A DNA stretch of 64,000 nt from Capitulum mitella. Lineage: Eukaryota; Arthropoda; Thecostraca; Pollicipedomorpha; Pollicipedidae. The translations under genes were made by a program, and so were the position numbers. How positions within the stretch are numbered: position 1 is the first letter of the stretch; every line of letters begins with the position of its first letter. The stretch is taken from NCBI GenBank assembly GCA_030062745.1, contig CP099851.1:8806393-8870392 (forward strand). Reading direction: 5' to 3'. Below the pieces are notes generated by a model. The model saw nothing but the letters and a program-made list of their open reading frames with translations, searched no databases and was not told the origin of the DNA. Positions 1 through 28,387 of the stretch are shown here, one piece after another.

Positions 1-620
1 CCGAGCTCGTCTGAGCCGTGTGACAGCAGCCGTTCAGGGCGGCTTCCCCTCGCCCTCTGGTCAGAATGACAGAACGCGTTGCTTTTCCCACGTATGCAGT
101 TGCACTCACAAATGTGTCGAATTCTTGTTAAACCCATTATTTAACTATCGACTGGGGTTTCATCGGTTATTTGGTTTAACGTTTCCGTTAAATCGTTTCC
201 GCTCTAAAATTGCTCACGAAGCAGTTGCCATATTAACAGCAATTATGTTACGCATGTTAGCAGCAATTATGTTACGTCTTGAAAACTACGCAGCATTACA
301 GCGATACCAATGATGCTAAAGGCTAATTACTACGCACTATGTGTTGGCGAAATGCCACAGAACCATAAAAGCTGACAAATACCAGCAGCAGGCTGGTAAC
401 CGAGGCTTTGAAATACCACAAACAATGCGATATACTATTAGAAACCTCCATTTCATAACTGCAAGGGATTTTACGTAAATATTTAGTTATCTGCAAATGA
501 CGTGTCATTCATATGTGGTTCTAGATAAGATGTTGGTGCGAGATTCAAAAATGCAAATGCAACAAAAATGAAGATGAATGGAGGGCACAATTTAAGGCGA
601 CTGAAATGGATAAGGCTACT
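1..620. other. no gene recognised
   Basis: Non-coding stretch with short open frames only. It has a small direct repeat near 234-275 (the phrase agcaattatgtta occurs twice). I see no conserved protein, RNA gene or complete transposon. Confidence 0.4.
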
Positions 621-1859
621 TTAACCCTATTCCCAGAGGAGTAGACGGTATAGCCGATTCCCGGCAGGGGGACGGATTCGCTCCCCCCCCCCAGATCTCA
701 AGAACTGCACATCCGATTTCATCGCAAAAAAACGGCAATCGATTTGCCACGATGTAGTTATTAAAGTACATTTTTACGACTACTACATTTGCGTAAAAAG
801 AAGCTTTCAGAATTCTGAGAATGGTGGATACAGGGGGGGGGGCAAAAAAATGTAAAATGGGAGGTATTTTTGGACTTGCTTTATCTCTGTTTATTGACCA
901 GTTTTGATGAAATTGGCAAAAATCGAGAGAATATGAATGGGACTTTTACCATTGGTCCATACATTTCAAATATCCAGAAAATTCATAGGCATTCAAAGGG
1001 TTTCGAAAATAGGATCAGTTTTTCAAAAACTGAATTTACAAAAAAGTTAAAAGCACATGTTCAGTGTCTACTAGTCATATTATGCTGAAGAAGCACAAAT
1101 CGCATTACATTGTTTGTATAATGTTAGCATAGGCGGTGCCAAGGACACGAAAAGGGGGAACTGTCATGGTCACGTGTTTTTCAGGTAAACTTATGAATTT
1201 TGACCTTAAATGACCTCCAGTGACCTTAGATTCACTTGGAATGATCCTGGGTGCATTTTATATTGTTTGAAAACGTTTCCAAACATTTGAATTCACTCTA
1301 TTTCTAACATTCCATTTTACGGCTGTTGTGATATGGAGTAGGCGCGCTGACATTTTAGGTCACACCTCCGTGACCCGACCTGATATCGACTTGAAACTTG
1401 GTACACAGGTAAAGGGAGCCTTTCTACGTCATATATATTCCGGGTTTTGCATTTCGGAAAATAGCGCCAAAATTATTACTGCAAAGCCGATTTTTGACTT
1501 TTGACCTTGACCTAGCTTTTTAAGTGACCTCAAATAAACAAAACTGTATTTCCGTGTTTGCCCAACTACTTACCTATAAATCCATGTACAGTTTTAAATT
1601 CTATCTTAAAAACGCTATTTTTGGCAGGGATTTTCCTTTTACCCTCAACAGGGCCAAAAAATGGCCTGAGGTGCTCCCAAAAACATTGTCTGACTCTGCC
1701 CCTCAAAAAGGTAAAATTACGAAATTTTGTTGCAGCACATAGAAAGAATCGGTAGCAAAAATGACCAAGTTTAGTGAAGTTGCGTCAAATTACTTGAATT
1801 AGCAAGCAAAAAAAAACGGGGGGCTGATTCAGTCCTCCTGCCCCTGGGAATAGGGTTAA
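621..1859. mobile_element. TTAA-flanked non-autonomous element (piggyBac-like MITE)
   Basis: A TTAA lies at each end (621-624 and 1856-1859). Just inside, both termini begin CCCTATTCCCAG when read inward, a perfect 12-base terminal inverted repeat, and G-rich stretches follow on both sides. TTAA target duplications and termini starting CCC are the hallmark of the piggyBac superfamily. The 1.23-kb interior has only short frames and no transposase, so it would need enzyme from elsewhere. Direct observation: termini and TTAA. Inference: superfamily. Confidence 0.65.
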
Positions 1860-3000
1860 ACTCTCGAGGTTTCACGGCTTCGTCCCACGAACCACTACTG
1901 CTGTCCGCCATTAGCATTGCCATTTGGGACGCTGCTGACGGTTTTCGAGCACTTAGGCTCGAACCACACTCGGCTACGAGCAAAATTGAAAGGCTTAAGA
2001 GTTCCAAGCAAGCAACCAAGCTCATTAGGCATAGCCAAACTAAAGCGTCGTAAGCAAAATTAAGTAAACTCATTTAACTGAAAATGAAACTCCTAACTTA
2101 TTTTTGTCCAGACAGAACTGCAGCTCATTGTTATACGGAAAGCATCTACCACGATGTTGTAGAAGCCGTAACCCGTGTAATAGCAGAAACGTCTTTAATA
2201 GGCCTAAGGGTCAAGTAGTATATACCATATATATTATGTTATACATATATACATGAAAACTCCTTCACAAAGTCCTTCGACTGCGCCAAACTTCGCTTTT
2301 CTTTTTCTAAGTCTTTGAACAGTGTGAATGAGAATAGCCATGATTTTTGGAGTTCTCCGGGCCATAGCTCTGCTGGTTTAGACTACAAAAGATGTGACGA
2401 ATTTGGAGGCAGTCTGGTCACGGTGTAAGCAAACTGATACGTGGATGAAGGGAAGGGGCATTTCCCCACTCAGTTAACACGTCAGAATAGGCCGCACCTC
2501 TCGCTGGGCGAAGGGAGGAAATATGTGCCAGCGGGGCAAAGGGTAGTAAACAAATGCCAAAACAACGACTGAGCATCGGCATTATGTTTTATTATCTGAG
2601 CGACCTCGGACATTCATGACGGCTGGGTTGACTCGCTACGCCGGACCCGTGCTCTTGACTCGTGCCCATCCGGAGGTGACGCATCTTACGGCGCGTTCTC
2701 CGCGAAAATTAACTGACAGGTAAGGGAAAGGATCCAGCATTTGATGAGGGGTGAGAGCATTGGGTAACCACCATCTGCACAATATCTCAGATGACGGCAG
2801 CTGCGTTACAAGCAGGGAACAGAGACCCCTGGATCGACGCACTGGGTACCAATGCTCCCAGCACCGCAGGAGAATATGGATGAGAATCCGAAGATCTCAG
2901 TGTGAACTGAACTGATGCGAGTCGGACCATTCATATCCTCAGAAGGGAGTAAGGCTCAAGCATCTGCGAGGAGACGGTTCTCATCACCCGTCTGCACGAT
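1860..3000. other. no gene recognised
   Basis: Mixed-composition intergenic sequence with a TA-rich run near 2218-2255. Nothing conserved was recognised on either strand. Confidence 0.35.
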
Positions 3001-3009
3001 TAGCATGTT

Positions 3010-3335
3010 TGCTGTAACCGATGTCTGCTGGGTATTGTCTGTTGTGACGTATGCTGTGGCCTATCTCTTCCGGTCGATGTCTGATGTCTGATGTCAGATA
3101 TGGTGTCTGTTGTCAACGATCCCTGCTGGGCATTGTCTGATGTGGCGTCTGCTGTGACCTATCTTCGCCTGGTATTGTCTGGTATGGTGCAACTGCGGCC
3201 GATCTCTGTTGAGCGTTGTTTGATGTAATGTCCGCCATGACTTATTTCCGCCTGGTATTGTCTGATGTGCTGTCTGCTGTGACCTATTCTCCGTCGGACG
3301 TTGTCTGATATGCTGTCTGCGGATGCTGAAGGTGT
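3010..3335. repeat. degenerate minisatellite, unit about 60 bases
   Basis: The phrase containing ttgtctgatgtgctgtctgc recurs with changes about every 55-60 bases, roughly five times. No exon is recognised beside it. Confidence 0.55.
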
Positions 3336-4588
3336 TTCCTGGTGAACACCCGGTCTCTCTGCGGGGAGGCCAGCTGCCACAAGCCTGGACGCATCGACCG
3401 CACCCATCGGAGCTGGCTTGTTTTGACGCTGGAGGCGCCGTGAGCGGCACCGAATCAATTTCCAAATGGATTTGAACGCGCTGGAACCATTATTCCGCAG
3501 TCTCTGATCGGATCGTCTGATTGCCATTGTAACACTTAGGCAGCCTGTGAAGGTTATCTCTCACACTGGTGGAGGAGGGGGCAAGCAATTGTCCAGCCTT
3601 CAAGTTTTCTCTGTAAATGGTTTTCTCGATAATGCAGTTAAAGCCTTGAAATTTTGTCTTCTGTCGCACTACTAGCCCGCTCTGCTACCATTTAAAAATC
3701 CAGAATGGGTCAGTCACTTGTTCCAATGCGGCCCGGAGGAGTCGAAAGACGGATGGTGCGGCCCATCCCTCGTCCCTCGACGACGGACGGCCGCGCGCGT
3801 GTCGGGCAGGAGGACGGGCACCGTGCCGCCGACAGAACAGCCGCTGCAGACATGCAGCTATGGTACTTTGAGGGGAGTTTACTGGCGTGGTTAACTTACA
3901 GTTTTGAGGCACAGGTTTCCTCGGTCAGGTCAGTTGAGGTCAACCAGTATTATGTGATCACCTGAAAGCAGTCTTCTGTCTTCAGAACTATTCATCCGAA
4001 CTAAACGACACTTTGTGATTAGTCTAGAGGATGAATATACTTGCGTCACAGTGCAAGTGACCTAGACCAGATCAAGTCAATTCACTCCAGATGACATAAG
4101 TAACTCGCTTGGCTTAGGGATATAAGTTTCTCCAACCTGCTGACGACGCACCAGATCGTGATATTGGCTACTTCTCGACAGTGCAAAGACTATTATGACT
4201 ATTACTGATGACTTGTACCAACGTGACGGAGTCCTTGCAGCAAAATACATACGAAATGTGCAGCGCGCCAGTTCCTGCGTTTGATTTTTTGACGTGTACC
4301 TTTTTCCTCGAAGAAGGGGTCGCTCAACCCCTTCCCCCTTTCCCCTCAGATGCTCCTGTAGGCCTGATGCAGAGGGTGTACTGTTTCATTCGTGCCAGTA
4401 AATTTAGAACGCCGAAAAGCCAGTGGCATTGTGCGTGCACCTACAGCAAAGCCATTAGATCTTTCCCCGTTCTCAGGGCAGACCTACCGCAGAGCCGGAG
4501 GACGTCCGGCAGTGTCAGAAAACCCCCACCCTGACCGGCCCAGCGCTCGGGTCCCAACCGAGCCATCTTCATCTGCGACGGAGACGGA

Positions 4589-4630
<42 letters not shown>

Positions 4631-4632
4631 AG
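4589..4632. repeat. GGC trinucleotide run
   Basis: About 14-15 consecutive GGC units followed by a GC-rich tract. It would read as poly-Ala or poly-Pro, but no supporting gene structure is visible. Confidence 0.9.
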
Positions 4633-4720
4633 CGCAGCGCGGCGCGGCCCAGCGGCCACCTCTGCGGCCGCCGATCGATCGTCCAGCCAGAGGTCGGGGG
4701 GGGGAGGGGGCGGTCCCGGA

Positions 4721-4962
4721 CAGATCAACCGACAGATCGCCGCCGGACAGGCACTCCGGACAGATTAGCCGACAGACCGCCGCCGGACAGGCACTCCGGA
4801 CAGATCAGCCGACAGGCCGCCGCCGGACAGGCACTCCGGACAGATCAGCCGACAGACCGCCGCCGGACAGGCACTCCGGACAGATCAACCGACAGACCGC
4901 CGCCGGACAGGCACTCCGGACAGATCAGCCGACAGACCACCGCCGGACAGGCACTCCGGTCA
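4721..4962. repeat. 40-base tandem repeat, six units
   Basis: The block starting cgccggacaggcactccgga recurs exactly every 40 bases (4741, 4781, 4821, 4861, 4901, 4941), with one or two changes per unit. The period is not a multiple of three, so long open frames across it are a by-product of the stop-free unit rather than evidence of a protein. Confidence 0.9.
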
Positions 4963-5398
4963 CGGCCTGTCCGGGACGGCTGAAGGCATCATGACTGACG
5001 ACGGATGAACACTCAGGCTTGCCGACCTTGCCGTCTTTCGAGACAGGACGTACGAGGACGAGGTGTGAAGAGAATCCTTTGTTAGAATAAAACTTAGTGT
5101 GAAGATGAGCTCTGTGTTGGTGCCAGATGAGCTCCCAGATGATTTTTTTTGCGTTAGCTTCCTGCATACAACACCAAACTACAAAACTTCCCCACTCCAC
5201 TAAATTATCCAGAGTCTGAAGAGACATATACTTAAAAAAACCAACCGTTCGATATCATGCTTGTCGGCGTTCCTAATTTCAAGAATCGCCGAGTATCTAA
5301 CCACCTCACAACTCGTAAAAAAAAATACTTTGGAAAGTCTATACTGAGACGATTTCCTCTGTGTGAATGGTGGCACCTCAGATGTAACAGGTGGTTTA

Positions 5399-6662
5399 CG
5401 AACCCGTCCCCCCCATACACATTTTAGGGAAGACATCAGTATTAACCTGAGCACGACCGTCGGTCCGTTTCGAACATGGGCCACTGGGGGGGGGGGGGCA
5501 GTTGGCCCCCCCTCTAACTCACGAGCGGTTGGTCGCATGATAAAAACAAACACACCGTTGGAAAGCCTGTGACGAGTAGAGCTCGGAACTGGTCTCATTT
5601 TTAGTTTTAGATAATATGTAAGCCAATTTACACCCTATATATGTTTTCTCATAGCCGACTGCATGAGACCGAGAAATGGCCTGAATATCAAGGGCTGTGA
5701 CTAACAACGCACAGGTAAAGGCACCAGCGCACAAGTAAAGGTCCCCGGATGTCTATACACGTCTAATTTCCTCAGATTTGTTCAATATATACGTCGAAAC
5801 GTTGAGTTAAAGACACGTCAATTCTCGCGCTAGCTGTCGGCGTGCGCCGCTGCCGTAGGCGGTAACAAATTGACGGGAACTAATTTTAGTGTTCCTTTAT
5901 TTTCGGGAAAAAAGACGATCTATATAAATTTTATTGATCTTCGTGGTTCTTGTGGTGGTTTCTCATACTTAAATTTTGGGAAAATTGATTAGTTAACAAT
6001 CTACACAATTGGCGGAGCTTTATTCGCGAGAGCCTGTTTATTTCCAAAATATGGTACTTGTTCATACTTTTTGAGGTTCCTGGTATTATTGACGTCTGTG
6101 CAAGCTAGTTCTGCCATTTTCTACCCATTCTGAGTAATTCATCGTCGATTTTGACGGTGGTGCATTTTGGCTCACTAGTTATTGGTGACCTGACCTCAGG
6201 TCAATGGGTTGAAGTCATTGATACTTTGCCCAATGACGGTAACGAGATGTCTGTTTCACTCCACACTAAAAATATTATGAAATATTTCGTCAATTTGCAA
6301 AAAAACGATGACATGTCTTAAAAATGGGCTTGACCTTAGGTCAATGACCGGGAAAATTCCGAAAAATCTGAGATAGCAGATTTGTTGCATCTATCACGAT
6401 CACTAATCCCTGAAAGTATTATTGATATATCTTGTTTTACGAAAAAGTTACAGGGCGCTAAACTTTTTTTGACATAGGTTTGTTTGACCTGACTTAGGTC
6501 AGGCATCTGACCTGACCTGAGGTTAAAATTTTGACACGAGGTGTAAAATTGATGAAGCAAAAGGTGCACAAAATTTCGTGATTTTGTGTTTGTTGGTTCT
6601 TTCGCAATGCCAGAAAAACCTCAGGGGGGCAGTGAACTGCCCCCCCGTCGGGGACGGGTTAA
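5399..6662. mobile_element. probable second TTAA-type element, decayed left end
   Basis: The right end reads ggggacggg followed by TTAA (6659-6662). The left end at 5403 begins CCCGTCCC, the reverse complement of the right terminus, but its flank is CGAA rather than TTAA. Both ends carry a G-run, cagtt and C-run motif (about 5488-5515 and 6625-6650). The length of about 1.26 kb is close to the element at 621. The interior is non-coding. Confidence 0.4.
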
Positions 6663-7499
6663 GCCTATGGCATTTGAAAGAGACTGGATTTCAGAATGGT
6701 ATGCCCCTTATTTGTGGAGACGTTCCGCCCTGATTGGTTATCAATGTTGTGTGTTGTGTGTGATGTGCGCGCTCCTTCGCACGTTCACAAGGGGGCTGTG
6801 GATACGGGATCCCCCCAGCTGTGGATATGAATCAAGGAATCCCTCCCTCAGTAATGCCAGTGCACGAGGAGACGCGATCTCTCCACGCATTTCACGGTCG
6901 CGAGTTGCGCCCTTGTTCAAGCTTTGAGAAGAGCGTGCATGAGATCCTCCCAAACACTGTCCTCCATCTCTTCAACCAATGCGACCCTCCCTTTCTCTGA
7001 CGATGGTTTAACGGCGGCCGTTCGCCCGAGGTTTGTTGCCGGCACTTGCCAGTTTACAACGTTCCGAGCTATCGGCCGGCAGCACGATTAAAGTAGACTG
7101 CGCGGCACTAGCTCCTGACCCAATTCCTGGCGGAATTGTTGGCCACGGCAGCCGGCACGCTGGACGCATTCCAGGAAATTTCTGAAATAGCTGCAGATAG
7201 CTTTGTCTGCGTCGCTGATGGGCACCATCTGCACGCAAGCTCGGCACCCGGGGTTTCTGATCGTTATAAAGGCGGTTTCACTGTCAGGCCGTCTATTTCA
7301 GATGCGCACTCTTACACCCAGAAGCAGACGCCACGTGCCGCGGGGTTAAAATCAGCCAGCGGCCGGTATCTGTCCAGACCGCCCGTGTAACTGAGGTCCG
7401 ACGGACCGCCGGCCGGTAACAGGACCACACGAAGACCACGGTCTCGGGTCGGACGGCCCACGTCCGCCGACCTCCAAACATCAAACAGGCCAGGCCGAC

Positions 7500-7894
7500 C
7501 GGACCACAGTCGCTGCCGTCTACAGAGCCTACCGGAGTCCACCGGAGTCCACCGCAGTCCACTGGGGGCCAGGGTTCAGCCGCGGTCCACCGATGGCCAT
7601 CGGGGTCAACCGATGTCCACCGTGGTACCCTGTACCAAGCCCGCTGATGTCTAACAATGTCCACCGATGAACCCCGTGGCCCACCGTGGTCTACCGTACT
7701 GAGCGGGACGTCTACCGATATCCACCGAGGTACCCCGTGAACCACCGCAGTCTACCGCGCCGGGCGGGACGTCTACCGATATCCACCGAGGTACCCCGTG
7801 AACCACCGCAGTCTACCGCGCCGGGCGGGACGTCTACCGATATCTACCGAGGTACCCCGTGAACCACCGCAGTCTACCGTGCCGGGCGGGACGT

Positions 7895-7897
<3 letters not shown>
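7500..7897. repeat. 61-base tandem array running into the NDUFV1 stop codon
   Basis: Three near-identical 61-base units start at 7741, 7802 and 7863, with more degenerate units back to about 7500. The last unit still matches through the sequence acgtctac, which contains the reverse complement of the NDUFV1 TAG stop (7895-7897), and then diverges into coding sequence. The array therefore makes up the proximal 3' untranslated region or downstream flank. Confidence 0.8.
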
Positions 7898-24491
<16,594 letters not shown>

Positions 24492-24710
24492 CCCGTATGT
24501 GTGCACCACTTGACGTTATATTCGTAAGCCACCGTCCTGAAGACCGCTTGTCGACCACCCAGTACGGGTAGCTCGTCCCAGTTCCCTGAGTCAGGCGGCC
24601 AACGGAACTTCTGCGCTTGTCAACTTACATCCCAGCAGGAAAGCTGCGCTTCTTACGTAAATACTGCGCCAGAATCGCACGTTGCTGTTCACGAAAGCAG
24701 AATATTTTCT
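24492..24710 (-). promoter_or_regulatory. probable NDUFV1 5' untranslated region and promoter
   Basis: CpG content rises sharply immediately upstream of the start codon and returns to intergenic composition near 24710. No TATA box was recognised. The assignment rests on position and composition only. Confidence 0.4.
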
Positions 24711-25473
24711 GACGAGTTATATAATACTATAAAATGTCACATAACTTGAAGGGGAAAATAAAAGGCCGCTTTAAACAAGTTCCTTGTGACGGGAAAACGC
24801 CAAATCATAGAAAATTTACTGGTAAGAGAAATGGAGACCAGTGATATATCTTCCGCCCTCTTGTACTCGTATCCCATGTGAACTGGGAGTCGTCCAAAAA
24901 TTACGTAGCGCTGGCGGGAGTGCGGGTGGGAGTTTGCCAATATGTGTGAAAAAGCATTACAATGGGCTGGGGAGGGGATGTTGGTGTCTGGCCAGGGACT
25001 TTTTTAGAAACTGACCAAGGAGCAGGGGAGTCAATTTCTGTAAATGATTGGGGGGCCGAGCCGAGGGCCCGACAGATGTGAGTTTCTCAGTGGATTTTGC
25101 CCGCTTTATTTTCACCAACGGAAACTTGCAAGATTTTTGTTACTATTTACCGAATGAAAAATTACATTTATCACTATGTATGGTATGAAGACAAACGATA
25201 GAAAGATAGATAAACACATCATTTTAGACTTTATTCATTACTTTCTATCTATCTATTATCTATTGAGGCCGATATTTTCGTTACGATTACTCATTTCCGA
25301 CAGAAAGTATTGGGACTGGGCCAGACCAACATTGGATGGGCCCAAATCAACATTGGGTGGGCCAAGGCCATCTCAAAAGAATACAGATAGACACCCCTGC
25401 CAAGGGGGATGCCATCATGGTTCAGGGGCGCCGACAGTTTTAGGGACGCCACTAGGTATGGCGGGGCGGCGAC

Positions 25474-26385
25474 CAGGCACGTTGCCAGGATTTTCCTCAG
25501 GGGGGGACAAATGTCAAATTTGGTCACATGCCACATGCATATGACGAAAGTTGCAAGAAAAACAGCAATTTTAAGCAATTTATCTCATATCTGATGCACA
25601 GGAAAACATATAATGTTGTTTTGCAGACATATATATGATCACTACTCCGTATTCATGTGTAAAGAATAATAAGGCCACGGTGCCGTGCGCGGCTCCGGCC
25701 GCACACACAACCGTCTCGGAGCGCCGCCGCTAGGGGGCAGGTTGAGCCGCGGCCTGTGCGGCCCCCAGGAGGCGGCAAGGGCTGTGCCCCGGCGTTGCGG
25801 CCGCCAGGTGGTCTGAGTGTGTAGCCCGCCCATCGCGGCAGTTCGCACCGTGGCTTCTTTGGGGTAGGTCCTGCCGTCGGGTATTGGGCTAAAGAGAGTA
25901 ACAGTATTTAGGGGCCGGGATTTTCCCTATGTTGCGCATTGAGCTTGGTGTAAATCATAGTTGATCATATGTGTTCGTCCGCGTCACTTTGATGTAAATG
26001 TTCGCTTCTTAATATAACTTTTGAGGATTAACTGTAAGCGTTTCCTCTCCTTCGTGCGATCTGCCGAGGCTGCTCTACGGTGAACGCTAATCAGCCAACC
26101 GGGTTGCACGTAACGACCGTGTGGCGGGCGGTGCAGTAACGGTAGCCTTGTTGTGTCTGTTGAGAGGAGACCTCGCCAGTGGACCGAGTCATGAACGGGA
26201 AGCTGGGAGGTCTGGCGTCGCCGGCTGGTGCAAAGCGCAGGTCGGTGGTGTGTGAAAAACGCGTGTCTGGCATGAAGTGCGCGCGCGTGTCTACACATGC
26301 AAAATCGCCACATATCTAGTGTAGACCGCTTGGCTCAGGGGAGGGGGGAGCACGGCCCCCATGGCCCCCCTTGGCTACGTCCCTG
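25474..26385. mobile_element. hAT-type miniature element, copy 2, split by an insertion
   Basis: The ends match the element at 28013-28275 base for base over long stretches. It begins CAGGCACGTTGCC and ends GGCTACGTCCCTG, with flanks gcggcgac and gcggcagc, a near-perfect 8-base target duplication. The middle is interrupted at about 25658 and resumes at about 26297. Confidence 0.7.
25658..26296. mobile_element. GC-rich sequence of about 640 bases inserted in the miniature element
   Basis: Defined by comparison with the uninterrupted copy: the sequence before it matches the left two-thirds and the sequence after it the right third. CATG occurs at both junctions, a possible target duplication. 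There is no clear terminal repeat and no recognisable protein. Confidence 0.5.
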
Positions 26386-26739
26386 GCGGCAGCTGAAATT
26401 CTGAAGATGCCCTTTTTCTGACGAGTAAAGGTTGCGTTGTCGTAGTTACTGTGGGACGAAGAAAACGTGTTTTCCAAATTTTTGACCCTTGGGTGCGGGG
26501 GTCCCCTTTATATCACAGCAAAAAAGGTTTCGGAAGAAAATTAAAAAAAAAAAAAATCCTCTCAAACCCGATCCCAAAGACATACGAAAATCCGAGGAGT
26601 TTCCTACCTTTTCGTTCCGATGGAGAGGGCTTTTTGGCCTCCTTGGAAACCACCCGTCTCCCCCCCCCCCTCTCCTCCCCATGTATTTACCAACCATTCC
26701 TCGTGGACACGGCGTCCCTTACAGGTAAGCGCTTTCGTA

Positions 26740-27095
26740 CAGGTCAGGTAACCCTTACATGCTTGGCGCCCCATGCACACCAGGTGCTCCCCTCCTCCTC
26801 TTCTTGCAAAGATGAACTTCCGTCGAAGAATTTGACGCCTTTGTTAGGCCAGACACGTCTTCGAGGCAGGCATGAACGTCTTACAAGCCAGACGCCTCCC
26901 GCACATGACCAGGCGCCCCTCGGGCGCCCGGCGTACTTCGCAAGCGAGGCGCCTCGTACAGATCAGCCGTCCATCATATACTTGGAGTCCCCAGTACACA
27001 CCAGGATTGTACGGGACTTGGCGTCCCATGCAGAAGAAGCACATCTTTCAAGGTAGGCGCCCCGCATATGGCAGACGCCTCCGTACATATTCGAC
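26740..27095. repeat. degenerate tandem repeat, unit about 30 bases
   Basis: Irregularly spaced variants of aggcgcctcgtaca and ggcgccccatgcacacc recur about ten times. The divergence is high, so unit borders are uncertain. Confidence 0.4.
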
Positions 27096-27952
27096 ATGAC
27101 TCAGGACTCCATGTGATCATGCTGTCGGAGCTCTCCTAGGCCCCGAATTACTGCCACCAGATGTTTCTTATACACACGACACTCCTTACAGATATAGACC
27201 AGTTGTTGTGATGCGTCTGTACGTGTACCAGTACCAGCAAAAGAACACGTGGACAAAATGACGTTAAAAGTTTGAAACCAACCGTCACACTGTTACAGCA
27301 GCCCTAGCAAAAAGGTTAACCTCATCTAACTCTTTTGCACGGCTTTTGTATCTAAAGATGAAAATGCACTCACATATATGCCTTTAAATTCGCATTTAGT
27401 TAAGTAAACCAACAGTTTCATTCTGAACAGATGGCGCCCATTCTGAAGATCGACGCTTGCCTGGTAGGTTGGTGCCCCTCGGCGAATGGTCCCCTTCCCC
27501 GATTTATCGTCGCGCCCCGACATTCCTGAAAGGTAGCTGTGCGGAGAGATGATCCCGCGTCGCCTGGGCTGGCACGCAGATGTACACTTCTGTCGTTACA
27601 CTATGCACTAGATGCCATTTTTAGTTTCCGAGGCTCGTGACTCTGTGGTGGCGGGGCAAGATATCTATCACCGAGCTATCGAAATGTGGAACTCGGGGCG
27701 TGAATGGCACCCCAGGGCATCACGGCGTGGATGTGACAGTTCGATCGATGACTTAAACAGGTGTCACTAAAATTACCCAAAAAACAGGGTGACATATTTA
27801 TGGCCGAGCGCTAAAAAAATACATCATGTGAAACCAGAATCCCATGACTAACAGGAAAACCACTTGATCATATCCACGTCAGCCTCAACGGAAGAAGAGC
27901 TTCAGGATACGGTCCCTCAGTCGACCGAACTTGTCCACGACACGGTCATCCA

Positions 27953-28387
27953 CAGGGGCGCAGCCAGGATTTTCTTAAGTGCGGGGGGAGGGAACTCAGT
28001 GTGAACTGAAATCAGGCACGTAGCCAAAATTTCCTGGGGGGCCAAATGCCAAATTTTGTCATATGCCACTGACATATGACGAGATTTACAAGAAAAAGAC
28101 AGCAATGTTATGTAATTTACGTCATACTCAATGCACATGGAAACGTATGTTTGCTTTTGCAGCATATGCATGACCACTATGACGTATTCCTGCGAAATCG
28201 CCATGTATCTAGTGTAGATCCCTTGGCTCAGGGGGAGGGCCATGGTTCCCATGGCCCACCTTGGCCACGTCCCTGACTGAATCATACGAAAACCGCCTGC
28301 CGGGAAGACAATGTGCAATGGTTTTCAGAAAAATGCAGGTCTAAGGGGGGTCTCGGGCCCCCCCCCGGCCCTTTGGCTGCGCCTCTG
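27953..28387. mobile_element. hAT-type miniature element inserted in the transposase remnant
   Basis: The termini are CAGGGGCGCAGCCAGG and, read inward from the other end, CAGAGGCGCAGCCA. The flanking octamers are gtcatcca (27945-27952) and gtcgtcca (28388-28395), an 8-base target duplication with one mismatch. CAG-starting termini and 8-base duplications are typical of hAT elements. Confidence 0.8.
28013..28275. mobile_element. second hAT-type miniature element nested inside the first
   Basis: 263 bases starting CAGGCACGTAGCCA and ending GGCCACGTCCCTG. The flanking octamers are actgaaat and actgaatc. It lies wholly within the element at 27953-28387, so it inserted later. A second copy is at 25474-26385. 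Confidence 0.78.

Noticed and set aside
3159-3527. Arg, His and Gln-rich minus-strand frames
   Set aside because: They come from the degenerate 60-base minisatellite at 3010-3335 and occur in two overlapping frames.
4392-4994. 200-codon open frame with poly-Ala and a repeated segment
   Set aside because: The poly-Ala is the GGC run and the rest is a stop-free 40-base repeat. The period is not divisible by three, so coding would not preserve a peptide unit.
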